A stretch of DNA of 64,000 nt from Paramacrobiotus metropolitanus (taxonomy: Eukaryota > Tardigrada > Eutardigrada > Parachela > Macrobiotidae), in the NCBI RefSeq assembly GCF_019649055.1, contig NW_026570258.1, forward strand, positions 806,001 through 870,000, in the 5' to 3' direction. Below are positions 50,029 through 60,574 of the stretch, piece by piece. The first letter of the stretch is position 1, and every line of letters begins with the position of its first letter. Position numbers and translations under genes: made by a program. The notes beneath the pieces were generated by a model. It saw nothing but the letters and a program-made list of their open reading frames with translations. It was not told where the DNA came from and ran no database searches.

Positions 50029-52094
50029 CTGTAGCGGCGGTTTCAAGTTAGACCACAGAGTTCGTTTACCGTAAAAATGCACACCTATATACCTGCGCTG
50101 CACGGGCAAAATTCACGATGTAAAACACGTTTAATATTTTCTGATTTCAGGAGGCAAATTATTACGTATTTCGCTAGGGACTTTCCTTTTAAATTTTATT
50201 TCGTAAATTACTTTGGTAAACCGTTTTCAAAATCACAGGAATCATCAGAAGCGAGAATACTATCACTAAAGAAGCTTATCTCCATTTCACAGTCACTTTG
50301 ATCACCGTTATCTTCCTCATCACCAGAGCTCTGAAAACCAACACCACTTTTTTCGCTTATATTTTCTTTATCATCAGAGCTCTGGAAGTCTTCATTGTCT
50401 TCACAGTCTTCTAACACCTGAGCTGCGTAAAACGAATTACGAACCACGTCGGCCGTGACATTCTGCCAGGCGCGCGAAATCATATTTAAAAAATCCTGGC
50501 GGCCTGGCTTTTTTAAGTAGCCAGACTTTGTCACTTCATTGTGTGACGCACGCCTTGCTTGGTACTCGCTCCGAAAAAAAGACTTCAAGGACTTGTTGAC
50601 GCTGACATCCAGGGGCTGATAGTCGCCAGTCCGACCAGCTGGGATGAAAATCTGCTCGACATTCCGATCGCGTAACAGGAGCTCCGATGACACTTTCTTA
50701 TGGACTGTTGCCTGGTCGCGCACAAGGACCTGTTTTTCCTTATCATCTGGAAAGGTATATTTAATCCAGTCGTTGTCCATTTGCTCGGTCCACCAGGTCG
50801 TATAAGAGCTCTCAAGAAAAATATTTCCGGGAATCTTCAGCTTTGACAGGATCCCATCAGAGAGTTCGCCGTTCTTCCCTCCCTTTAATACCACTACGGC
50901 AGGATACTTTCCTCCATCCGCACGAATTGTCAGAGATACAGTAATGCCTTCTTTCTCCCCAGGGGGATGCTTGACAGTCACCTGTAAAACCATCCATCGT
51001 CAACCCCAGTGCCAAACATAAAACACCCCCCTTCACCGTAGGGGCACCCCAAAAACCACAACAAACCAACAAGTTACTGTAAATCAGAGCTCTAAATTCG
51101 ATTACTTGAAATGATTTCAGTCGTCAATAAAGCTTTAAAATACTGCACAAAAACTCACTTCATTGACTCCAAACGGTGTAAGTGTCTTCGGTTTGGGAGA
51201 AACAAGGCGGATCATCGTCTGGTCGAAGTTGAAGACACGGTCATTCGGCGTACCATCCAAAACAACAGAATTGTGCAATCGCAAAAAGTAATCCAGTTCA
51301 TCGTCCTGTGTTTATTGAAATATATATTAGAGCTCTGACAACTTATAAAGACATTTATTTGTATTTACCAAATCTTGCTCTGTAAACACCGATTTTCGAG
51401 CATGACGTGTTGGTACGCGGTAGCGCAGGCACCGCTTCTTAAGAAACTCTGTCAACCATCCGCTTGATGCTTTGAAAGTCGGAGCTCCTTTCGCTCTTGC
51501 TAAATTCAGCGCTCTTTCTTTCAGCTCAAAGCGGGTCACAATTAGTCCCTTCTTTCGCTCAGCCATGACGAACTCGTACAAGTCGTCTTCGATGTCGCGA
51601 TACTTTGGCTGCCTTCTGTGCTTCTGCTTTCTGGGTGGCGCGTTACTTTTCAGCCTTCTGAAATGCAGTTCCTGGCTGACTTTCAATTTTAAAATATTAA
51701 CATTTTATTTAATCGAATGCTTACTTTTTCCAAAACATGAATGGTGCCCACGGAACTCCGATTTTCTTCGCATAGGCTCTGGCGCTGACATTAGACGCTG
51801 CATATCCCAACATAAAAGCCCGTATTTCTTCGTCCGTATACTTCTGCTGTCCACGGGCCATTTTGATCATCAGAGCTCTTACATTATACTAATAAATTTT
51901 TCAGGGCATAGAAAACTTTAATTAAACCTTGTCGTTACATGTTCAATCACAAAAATAAATTATTTTGGAAGTATTACAGTATTTCTGTAATTCACTCGTA
52001 AACACCGTGAGTTTTGCCCGTGCAGCGTAGGTATATACGTGTGCATTTTTACGGTAAACGAACTCTGTGGTCTAACTTGAAACCGCCGCTACAG
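50029..52094 (-). mobile_element. Complete Tigger/pogo-type DNA transposon (2066 bp)
   Basis: Terminal inverted repeats of ~90 bp start CTGTAGCGGCGGTTTCAAG and differ at only about three positions. TA dinucleotides flank both ends (50027-50028 and 52095-52096), the target duplication of the Tc1/mariner superfamily. The transposase gene inside is open. Six copies of the palindrome AGAGCTCT are spread through the element. The matching TIRs and intact gene point to a young, possibly active copy. Confidence 0.93.
50208..51861 (-). CDS. Tigger/pogo-type transposase (four exons, 454 aa)
   Basis: Exons on the minus strand 51861-51725, 51675-51369, 51305-51159 and 50981-50208; the first junction is phase 2, the others phase 0. 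Residues 1-46 form an N-terminal helix-turn-helix (YTDEEIRAFMLGYAAS...). Exon 2 holds the CENP-B-type HTH (DLYEFVMAERKKGLIVTRF, then ASSGWLTEFLKKR). The DDE_1 nuclease follows: first Asp in VFNFDQT (residue ~176), second in LVRDQATVH (~286), third in YQPLDVSVNKSLK (~322), giving DD35D spacing. The tail is acidic (EDNEDFQSSDDKEN). It cuts and inserts its own TIRs at TA. No stops or frameshifts are seen in the model. Domestication is unlikely because intact TIRs surround it. Confidence 0.88.
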
Positions 52095-52096
52095 TA

Positions 52097-54020
52097 GTTT
52101 CGTTCTCACATGCTGCTGATGAATCGAATGACTGATGTACCTGATACAATAACCTAACTCATACTAACAATGTAAAACTACTTTTCGGTAGTATTTCTGT
52201 CATCATCTTGGCAAGCGACTTATTCATTAATGATTAAATGGCGTGTCAAGATGATGAATGAAATATTTGAATCGACTGTGTTCTTATGTATTCTAATAAT
52301 TCTATTACCTTATTAGATTTTACCGTACGGTACCGCTGCGCAAATTCAACCGCCTAAGAAAATAGTGGATAGAAAACGCGTCACAGGCAGTGCGGAATGT
52401 AAGAAACCGGCCAGCTTGAAGGACTATCGTAGCCATCCCATCCCTTCTTCTAGTCAGCCGGAAAACATTGGTGACCTTTCGCCCAGGAATCCAGGGTTGC
52501 CAGTAAATCGTAAGTTTCCCTTCTTCCGCGACCAATTATGTTGGCTGCGGCTGCTTCCTTTAAAAAAATGCACGCCTGCGCACAAATATCTTGGGCAAAC
52601 ATTATCATTCCAAATCGGTCAGGGTGTTATCCATAATTAACAACATAATTAAGTAACACTATAATTATAATAGGCAAATTAAAAAGCAGCACATCCATTA
52701 CGACAATCGGGATGCTGCATTTCAGTGTGCAGGTCGAGTAGGACTTCCGCAATTGTTTTCCGAGTGAGCGCTGACTAAGAAATGGCACCTAGCAGAAATT
52801 TTTTCAGAAATTTTTTTTTAGGAATGCAGAAACAGGGAATTTTGGTGTTGTGAAATGTGGCGAGTTAATTTCCATAGTTTCAACCTTTTTATGCAAGCCG
52901 GCAGTTTCTCCAGTTTGACTACTCGTACATGCATTATGACGACTGATGGGAGTAGCATGATAATCCCATAACATAGTATCTGATTGTTAATAGAATATAG
53001 GTATCTGATTATTAACTCCGTGATCTAAATCGTGGAACATGACATTGTTTACTTTAATAAATTCTGGTACAATAGTAGTTTTTTGAAAGTTCATTTAAAT
53101 CATCAAAAAGTGGAATGACAGCGAGTTAAATAGCAACATCTACAACAGTGGCGGTCAAATAACAGAAAAGGTTTCACATAAATTCGTCGCCGGTGGTGCC
53201 GGTAAAGCATGTTATATTCGCTTTACGTATAAAATAAGCGGCTCTGACCGATTTGTCTGTATAAAATGCAAAAATGTTCCATTCTACCAGCCGTTTTTGG
53301 GAAATATCTGTACACAGAAATAAAAATTAAAAGCTTGGACCAAATTATCCCTGCATGACATAAGCAGAAACTCGATGGGTTCGCCGTTGGCGACCTTCAT
53401 GTGCGCAAGCCATCGGCTGGCATCACCAATAACATAAGAAAAACGCGGGCATGTCTCGCAGGATCTCTCATTCCGCGACGCGCAAACAATAGTCCGCTGG
53501 ATTTTGCTCTGATCTATTATTGTCTTCCCTCTATTGTCTTGGAATGTGGAATCTACCTGTTGACCAGCGGATTGCCTGTCTCTTCTCTATATGCGATCGT
53601 TCTAGTTGCCCTGCTTTCCACCAATAGCCGCCCTGCTCCTTTCTTCGACGGCCTTCTTGGTTCCAGTCGCTTTCAGTGGAGAATGGCTTGGTTTCGTTGT
53701 GCCAAGGTGGATAAGGGACCTTGGTGGTGTATTTGCAAAGATGGTATATTAAATGTGTGTTACGTTTTGTGACTGGTATTAATTTTGTCTTTTGCACACG
53801 ACACGGATTGGAATCTAAAAGCTGTTCAGTGGCTTTTGGATGTGAAATTTGTGAGGCCTTTCGTGTTATCGGAATTTACCCGCCTTCCCACCCTGCTGCA
53901 TGTTATCAGCGACGTCGATATTTACCAAGCATTCACACAACGTTGTAACAATTTCTGATTAAAGGTCTGTCCGGTCCTACACTCGCACATCCTAAAGTTC
54001 ATCAACTGACATACTGGCGG
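52097..54020. other. Intergenic, no supported gene
   Basis: Open frames at 52365-52640 and 53401-53797 have no recognised family and no clear splice context. The rest is AT-rich. Confidence 0.35.
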
Positions 54021-54548
54021 ATGCCAACTCGATGAACTACCAGAAGACGATAGCGGTTAAGAACGGAGAAAATATCTAGTGGCTGAATATACAGGACACT
54101 GAAGGCGAGAACGCCCACGTCCACTTCAACTCCAGAAGGCCCACCACAAGTGGATCCACATGGTGACATGGGCAGTGCCTGGCCACTGCCCTTTTACTGG
54201 GATAACGGTGGGCCAGTGTGCCCTATCCGTTCAACCGCTGTCGCTTATACCTGCGTGTTGAAACGGAGGGTGGCATGTTTATTGTCGTCAGTTTCCCAAA
54301 AGACGAGCAGGTGACCCATACAATGGAGACCACGTTGGCCCAAATAATGCAGATGCTTTTAATCAGCCGGATTAATCTTCCGCCGATTAGATCACGAGAC
54401 GCCCGCCCACAGGACGCCGGTTAGTAACCTGGCGCCATTGGCTTTTATATGATTATTTGTGACTTTTAGTATGGGTTGCTTGTCGTCTTTGCAGCGATGC
54501 TGAGCGGCCGTCTACGGGGATTGGCCGTTTGCCGCCGTGTCTGGCATG

Positions 54549-54621
54549 CACATCAAGACGAGCTAAGATGTCGCTCTGCAGACACTGTCTGCAAAGTCAC
54601 ATCTTGGCACATCTTGATGTG
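54549..54621. repeat. Hairpin 1 (73 nt)
   Basis: Arms of ~35 nt (outer CACATCAAGA, inner TGCAGAC) pair with about 80% identity around the loop ACT. A further copy of ACATCAAGATGTGCC occurs at ~54662. Confidence 0.75.
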
Positions 54622-54757
54622 TATTCCTAGATAAGGACCAGTTTGGTTCTCATTTGGGAGTGTACATCAAGATGTGCCTCGGCATCTCACCTATGACTGT
54701 TGCCTGATGATGGTCATTACTGCGACAGGGTATGTCAGTTGTGGCAGGAGCTGATCA

Positions 54758-54819
54758 GCGACTCCCGCATGGGGAGCATGTCAGCGAGATGCTGACATGT
54801 TCCGCCATGCGGGCGTCGC
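54758..54819. repeat. Hairpin 2 (62 nt)
   Basis: GCGACTCCCGCATGG...CATGTCAGC pairs with GCTGACATG...CCATGCGGGCGTCGC around a GAGAT loop; only a few mismatches. Confidence 0.85.
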
Positions 54820-54892
54820 GGCTTCAAAAGCTGCTGAAAATTCAATCGGCCAGACAACTGCTAACCAAGCGGTCATTCTCATGAGCCCTCTA

Positions 54893-54975
54893 TCGCTTCC
54901 GCCACCCTCAGTGTGACTTTGCTGCCAATCCTCGGAGGACTGGATACAAGGTCACACTCAGGGTGGCGGGAGGGA
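54893..54975. repeat. Hairpin 3 (83 nt)
   Basis: CCGCCACCCTCAGTGTGAC (54899-54917) pairs with GTCACACTCAGGGTGGCGG (54951-54969). An inner stem CCAATCCTC / GAGGACTGG (54926-54944) closes the loop. Confidence 0.85.
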
Positions 54976-55515
54976 GGAGTCCGCACCAATTCCAAACCGG
55001 TCGACATTGCCCGACGATCCCAACCGGGTTTCTCCCCGCACCCGGCAGCGTACTCTGCAATGCAGTGCGTACTCTCTGGACAGCTGTGTGGCACCATTCT
55101 CCTGATCAACTGGACCGTGCGTGACCATTTTGGCAGGGCGATGTTTTACGCCTTTAAGTTCGCTTCTACCGTCATGTGCCGAGCCAGTTCCTGCCCGCGA
55201 GCAGAAGCTGTTGCAGCACCTAAGGTCAAAATCGTGCTCGCGAGATATTGACCAGCTGCGCGCCACCATTCCGCCGCGGCTTCTGAAATGCAGCGAAGGC
55301 CGGGAGCGGATGTGCGCGCGCGCGCTACATGCATTCGCTGAACGTCCATTTTCGGCCGGACATGATGGCAAAGGCCACGGTGGGGCACGCGAGCTGGATG
55401 CGTTCTGATGCATCCTGAAGAGTGCAAATCTGATCGCACCCTGTGGGCATCCAATACACCGTGCAGCAACCCATTGGTGGCGCCAGAAATTTAACTTTCA
55501 TCTGTCTGTGTCGTA

Positions 55516-55583
55516 GATTTAGCGGGTTTGACGCGGATCTCGAGGGGAGTCTGCAGGCCCCCTTCCACGTCAAACCCGCTAAA
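55516..55583. repeat. Hairpin 4 (68 nt)
   Basis: TTTAGCGGGTTTGACG pairs perfectly with CGTCAAACCCGCTAAA; the interior is partly complementary. It lies inside an otherwise coding-like stretch. Confidence 0.85.
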
Positions 55584-55934
55584 CCAACATGCATGTTCAT
55601 GGGGGACGATGTGGACTTGCGCCTGCTGAATTTGTCCACACTCAGCCATATATGGCCGGCCGTCTACGGTATCAACGCACACTTCCGTGTCTGAGACGCT
55701 AAACCCGACCTTTTGACACCCGGATGTTATTCGTGCTATTATTATACTGTAGTTATCCCGCCGTTTAGTGAGTGACGGATTCGAAGGTGAAAGAAACAAC
55801 TGAGCTCAGTACAGGCTTAACGATCACCTGCCAACCCCTGGGCTGCTGCAACAGTCCTTCTGCCTATAGCTGGCGGCAGGAGATTCGAGGCTCAATAAAA
55901 CCGATTCGTGATTGCATCCGATTGCGCGCTTACT

Positions 55935-57430
55935 GGTTTTTGTCCTTGTTGGTTGAAATGCTTGATAGTAATTTTTTCCTTTTGGTAAAATAATGATTGT
56001 TCGTATCTTTTTCGGTTTTTCGGCTGTTAATGTTTTTTTGTCTCCCCGTTCAGCAGGCAACCGAGCAAGGGTTTCCTATGCGAAATGTCCTCAAGAACTG
56101 ACCTTTATTCAGCGAACCTATGTATCAGATGGATGCGAACAATAATCACGATGCACTTAACGAACGCATGCCTTTGTCGTAAAGATCAACAGCAGTCAGC
56201 AAGTCAAAATCTCATGCGGCGCGTCACGAGAGTTTGACGCTTACATCCAGTCTTGTGGCGTGGTGATGACGTCACACCCCTCCTCCATTGGTGCCTGTGT
56301 TTTATCTTGGTAGTAAACATAGTTCCTCACCGAGCACAGAGGACCATCTTCCCGTCCGCGCATGGCAGTTTGCTTGCCGTCAAAATGCAGCAGGTCGCAG
56401 ATCTGCGCATCCACCCGCATGCCGTTACACGTCGGGAACAGTCCGCAGAAGACCGCACATTGCTCCCTTCCCATCCAGAGATGCCATAAACCATCGAGCG
56501 TGTTGAGTGTGTTGTTGCCCTGGCTGGTCAGGGCGTGGCTAGTGCGGTAGCTGAAATCGATGGCACGGACGTTCAACTGCATAAACACCGTCGGTTGGTC
56601 AGCGTTCTCGTCGACGCGCACTGGCTGGCAGAGGGCGCCATTGGCGACCGTGGCGCAGTGGCCCGTGGTCAAGTTGTACACAGCCACCAGGCACGTTGCC
56701 GGTGGGCAACCGGCAAAACAATCAGTCTGGTTGACGGCGGTGTTGCTGAATGTCAGGCTAGGCACGCACTCCACAGTGAAACGATCGTAAACGCGCGTAA
56801 TTCCTACAGATAGCAGAAAATCACTGTAAATTAAAATATAATCATCATCAAGTAATTTGCATTATTACATTGCCGTACTTTCAGTCAACGAATGTTCTAT
56901 TTTCCGGCAGACCGGTGAAAACTTAATTCTAAATAAACTACACCTTTTTACAGCCCACCACAGTGACCAGCTGTACATTTACGACTCGCATGTGGCACAA
57001 ATCGTACGGCCATATGGGCAAGGACATACATGTATGTGCAGAGTAGTTCTACAAATACAAAGTACTAGAAGAACTTACCGATATCCGCGTTGCTCCATGT
57101 CACAACAGGCAGCAACACGCAAAGATTAAAGATCCGTGACATCTAACAAGCGGTTTGTTGTTATGTTTAACTTTATGGCAGTAATTATTGCAGCAGTGCC
57201 ATCTCGAATAATAACGCTAGTAACTGTTAGTTCCTTATCGCGCCTGTTAATAATCTTCTGTAAGCAAACCTGATTTTACGACGCCTTCGAGCAATATTGC
57301 TGCACCTTTTGCGCAACCGACATTACAAGGCAGATTTTGATTAACTAAAGAGCCGGTTTTTTTTGTACAAAGCCGGAAAAAAGTTTCAGCAGCTCAATTT
57401 TGCATTTAATGATTGCGCCCTTGCAGTGAA
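55935..57430. repeat. Segmental duplication, copy 2 (partner 45600-47150)
   Basis: Shared flank phrases include AACAATAATCACGATGCACTT on the 3' side of the gene and AACCTGATTTTACGA plus ACATTACAAG on the 5' side, both in the same order as in copy 1. Confidence 0.85.
56241..57142 (-). CDS. Secreted PAN/apple-like protein (two exons, 208 aa)
   Basis: Exon 1 (57142-57079) encodes a signal peptide (MSRIFNLCVLLPVVTWSNA). The donor is ATATCG|GTAAGT and the acceptor CTGTAG, and exon 2 is 56803-56241. The mature protein has two cysteine-rich halves. The first has VECVPSLTF, DCFAGCPPATCLVAVYN and GHCATVANGALC. The second has EQCAVFCGLFPTCNGMRVD, ICDLLHFDG, PLCSVRNYVYY and GCDVI. The C..C....C..(A/G)(V/M)..(Y/D)..C pattern recalls PAN/apple modules, which bind proteins or carbohydrates outside cells, but the match is by eye and partial. 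Potential N-glycosylation sites include NQT and NLT. It is the intact partner of the pseudogene at 45922-46817. Confidence 0.75.
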
Positions 57431-58620
57431 CCAGCCCTCCTTTTTCACCGACTTTCTTTTTATTATTATCAGCCTAATTACCGGCCTGAGAAACTGGGAT
57501 AGTGCACAGAACGAATCAAAACTGCTGTGTCACGCGCGTTTTGTGGTAAAAATATAAACCGTACTTTGATGCGGTGCCTCCGAAGCAAAAGCTCACGGTG
57601 ACCAGGATAACGTTGCGAAGGAAGTCTTACGTCTGAAATAATTTATCCCAAACTGTTAATCAACCAGACAATTGTTAAAAAAAAACCCAGAAAACACCCG
57701 AATCGATTACAAACAACAAAAGCCCTTTAGACACCTTACGTTTTAGAGGATACTGCCCCTTTCCCAGGTTGTCAGGTCAACTGTCAAACTGTTGTAAATT
57801 TGGGCTGATTTCATGGAAAAATGTGTTACAATGGACGACAAAATTTACTTAACCTCGAAACCGGTTTTGCGGCTTTAGCTTTGTTTGTCGTGAACTCTCG
57901 CTCGCATATTTATTGACTGATTTTGTGTCAGTTATCGATACATGTAAACCGATGGTCAAGGCAAGATCTATATTACAACGGAAAACCCTGTACGATCTGG
58001 TCAGAACAAACCAAAAAATTGATACCGCCATTCGATTCCGCATGTCTGGAAACTGTGTCACATGCATTTTGTTTTAAAAATTATTCGCTCCGGCTCCCGT
58101 GCCCGGTGCCGGTAGAGCTGAAAGCTCAAGGTGACCTTGAAAATAATTTCAAAGTCCGGTTGCATGGAGAAAAATCAGTAAATTTAAACTGGTACCTTTT
58201 TAGATCAGCAAATAAAAAATATTTAAAATTTTACTCCTATAAAACTAGAAAACCAATAATATTAGCAGTAACACAAACGATGCTGCTAGTGGATGGCTTC
58301 GTTTCAATAAATCGTTAACATGACAATTTAAAGCGCTCAAAAACATGACTAAAGAATAAGAACGCTCGTTAAAAGCCACTTGAAGGCAGCTGTAAAAGAA
58401 GCTGACCATCGCAATCGTTCAAACGGGCTGACCTTTCACTGCAGTCCGAGCAAAACTAAGGACAGTAATTAATTAATCAGCATATACAGTCCGTAAATTA
58501 TTCCGTATAATACGGAATATAATACGGTATCTACATTCGAGATCTCTGATATTACAAAAAAAGGGATACACGAACCCAGCTTTCCCCTGTAGAATGAGCA
58601 AAAACCGTTTCCATCATCTG
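57431..58620. other. Intergenic, no supported gene
   Basis: An open plus-strand frame at 57923-58318 (131 codons) has no recognised family and lacks coding-like base composition. The remainder is AT-rich. Confidence 0.35.
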
Positions 58621-58624
58621 AGCA

Positions 58625-58850
58625 CAGTCCAGAGCACGCAGCCCGCTAGGTGAACGAACTACCGCTGCTGTCCAGAGCACACGTTCACGCGGGCTGTGTG
58701 TGAACGAGTGACACTTCGGTCACCGCGGCTGTCCAGAGCACACAGCCCGCTAGGTGAACAAGTGACCGAATTACCACTGCTGTCCAGAGCACACGCCACA
58801 CGGCCCGCTAGGTGAACGAGTGACCGAACTACCACTAGCATCTACTGCAA
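58625..58850. repeat. Short tandem repeat, ~50-60-bp unit
   Basis: About four irregular copies of CTGTCCAGAGCACAC, AGCCCGCTAGGTGAAC and GAGTGACCGAACTACCACT. One copy contains an inverted segment (ACGCGGGCTGTGTGTGAAC), so the array includes local inversions. Confidence 0.7.
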
Positions 58851-59103
58851 GCGTTCTTTACGTTGAAATTTTCTACCTCGTAGACTCAGAGTCGGGATGG
58901 AAAAGTTAACATAGATTCCTTTCTGAGTCAATGGGAATGCGTCAAGTCAATGTAAATGAGTGCACAAAAGCCGTAAATTCACTTATTATCCTATCTACGT
59001 TTTGGCGCTAATTTCGGACCGTTTTGTTTTGCTGAAGGAATAAGATGTTAACTAAACAGCTGATCGAAATCATTTGAATAAACCGGCCGTAGACTGGGGA
59101 CCA

Positions 59104-59139
59104 CAAGAAACGCGGAGGCAAAGCCGAGGCTGTTTCTTG
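59104..59139. repeat. Dispersed hairpin repeat, copy 2
   Basis: CAAGAAAC...GTTTCTTG stem of eight perfect pairs around GCGGAGGCAAAGCCGAGGCT; partner of 38849-38884. Confidence 0.75.
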
Positions 59140-59222
59140 CAATTACTAGTACAAAGTCATGGGTTACCAGGACACCACACCTCCCGGCAATGTCACCTCA
59201 CTTCAAGAACCCAAAGTGACCT

Positions 59223-59870
59223 CTATAATACATCGAATTCCTCTTCTATACTTAGACAAAATCCGGTTAGTGCGCCGGTCTCTCTTATCCGGTTTGTCGC
59301 ACATCCGCGCAATGTGGCCAATCCGACCACAGTTGTGGCACTCCGCATTCCGGGTCGGATTCCCACAACTGGCACACCCTCTTCTCGACTCGCGGTCGTC
59401 ACCTTCACGGCTGTCTCTTTCTCTGCGGCCACTTCCGGTCTCTCTCTCCACCCGGTTCTGGTGTCACGTTCTCTGTCCACCCTCTCGCTTTCTGATTCAC
59501 TCTCGCTCTTACTCTTCGTCTTCTTCGTCTTCAGTCTCGACTCTCTCTGTTTTGCTCTTCCTTTCATAACCCGCGCTACATCTCCCCCATTGCTGGGATT
59601 CCGTCGCTTCGATTCACCCTGAGCAAGTTCATACTGTTCCGTGAGTTCCAGCCCCTTATTCAGCGCGTCAAATTCTTTTGCCATTAGATGGCGCCGGGTA
59701 AGGTCACTGGCAAGGCCATTCAGGAACGTGACCTTCATATTCTTTTCTAGAACTTCAGACGGGAATCCACAGGCAATGGTCTTGCTCCGTAACTTATTGG
59801 AAAATTCCAACAAGGACTCATCCTTCTCTTGCCGCAACAAAAAGTAGTTGGTCCATTCCGTCGTTTTCAA
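59223..59870 (-). pseudogene. LTR-retrotransposon Gag fragment with CCHC zinc knuckle
   Basis: A 215-codon minus-strand frame begins with a retrotransposon capsid-like segment (WTNYFLLRQEKDESLLEF, then MKVTFLNGLASDLTRRHL). A basic/serine-rich linker with RE/SE repeats follows. It ends with the zinc knuckle CHNCGRIGHIARMC (C-x2-C-x4-H-x4-C). These are Gag features of Ty3/gypsy-like or BEL-like elements. No protease or reverse transcriptase follows, and no LTRs were found nearby, so only a Gag-containing fragment remains. Confidence 0.8.
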
Positions 59871-59879
59871 CGTTAGACA

Positions 59880-60570
59880 GAGAACAGAGAGAACATGGTT
59901 GTCGCTAGCCCAAGTACGGCTATATAAAATTTCTCATTTCAAGCGAGCGTCTTTTTTACCATTATAATTTTGTTTTACATTTACGATATCAGAAAATATA
60001 ATAGCGAGAAAAATTGTTCCGCCGAGAGTGGCGAGTCCAAGCATTTTGCAGCGAAAGAAGGACTTAGACAGCTTACTTAAAAACAGGGGCGGTGATGAGG
60101 CAAGGAACAATATTTGTCTTTATGTGAGTTTTCGATAACCTGCTGGGTGTTTGTAATGATGCTAACAGCCTAGCGATCGCCTCCCTCTGAATGAGGCACA
60201 TCGGTAGTCGTGGTTTTCACCACACAGTTACACGGACAGTGGCACTGTGGGCTGACTGGCCGTCACTTCGGCGGGCCCTGACAAATGCAACGGGAGCCGA
60301 TAAAGGTTGGGATTCCCTCATTGTATCGCCCGCCTGTTGGGCTGAACTGTCGCTCTCCATTTCGACTCCCGCTGCTGGATAAAGCTAGAACACAAGAAAA
60401 CTATGCTAATAACTAATTACACTTACAAACATTTACATAAGAATACAGAGCATTCGCATTCGTCAGTTCTCAGCACTCGGAGATCTCGTGAAAGTCTAAT
60501 AAAAGTCTTCTTAGAAATCTGCTAAAACAAGGTACTTGAAGTACGTCCTTTCAAGCATAATTAGTTAAGT
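59880..60570. other. Spacer between retroelement fragments
   Basis: No gene seen. The plus-strand open frame at 60191-60382 has no recognised domain. It may be remnant of the neighbouring elements. Confidence 0.3.
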
Positions 60571-60574
60571 AGCA

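Larger units (their letters stand above)
54025..55694 (+). pseudogene. Decayed lineage-specific gene with hairpin insertions
   Basis: Coding-like pieces in changing plus-strand frames: ENAHVHFNSRRPTT (~54100), YPFNRCRLYLRVETEGGMF and FPKDEQVTHTMETTLAQIM (54218-54424), QFLPAEQKLLQHLR, RDIDQLRATIPPRLLKCSEG (~55180-55300), and DDVDLRLLNLSTLSH to a stop at 55694. The pieces keep order and strand, have higher GC than the surroundings, and are separated by stops, frameshifts and inverted repeats. They look like parts of one protein of a family I believe is related to the tardigrade-type F-box/adaptor expansions, but no named domain is certain. Some breaks could be introns. Confidence 0.45.
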
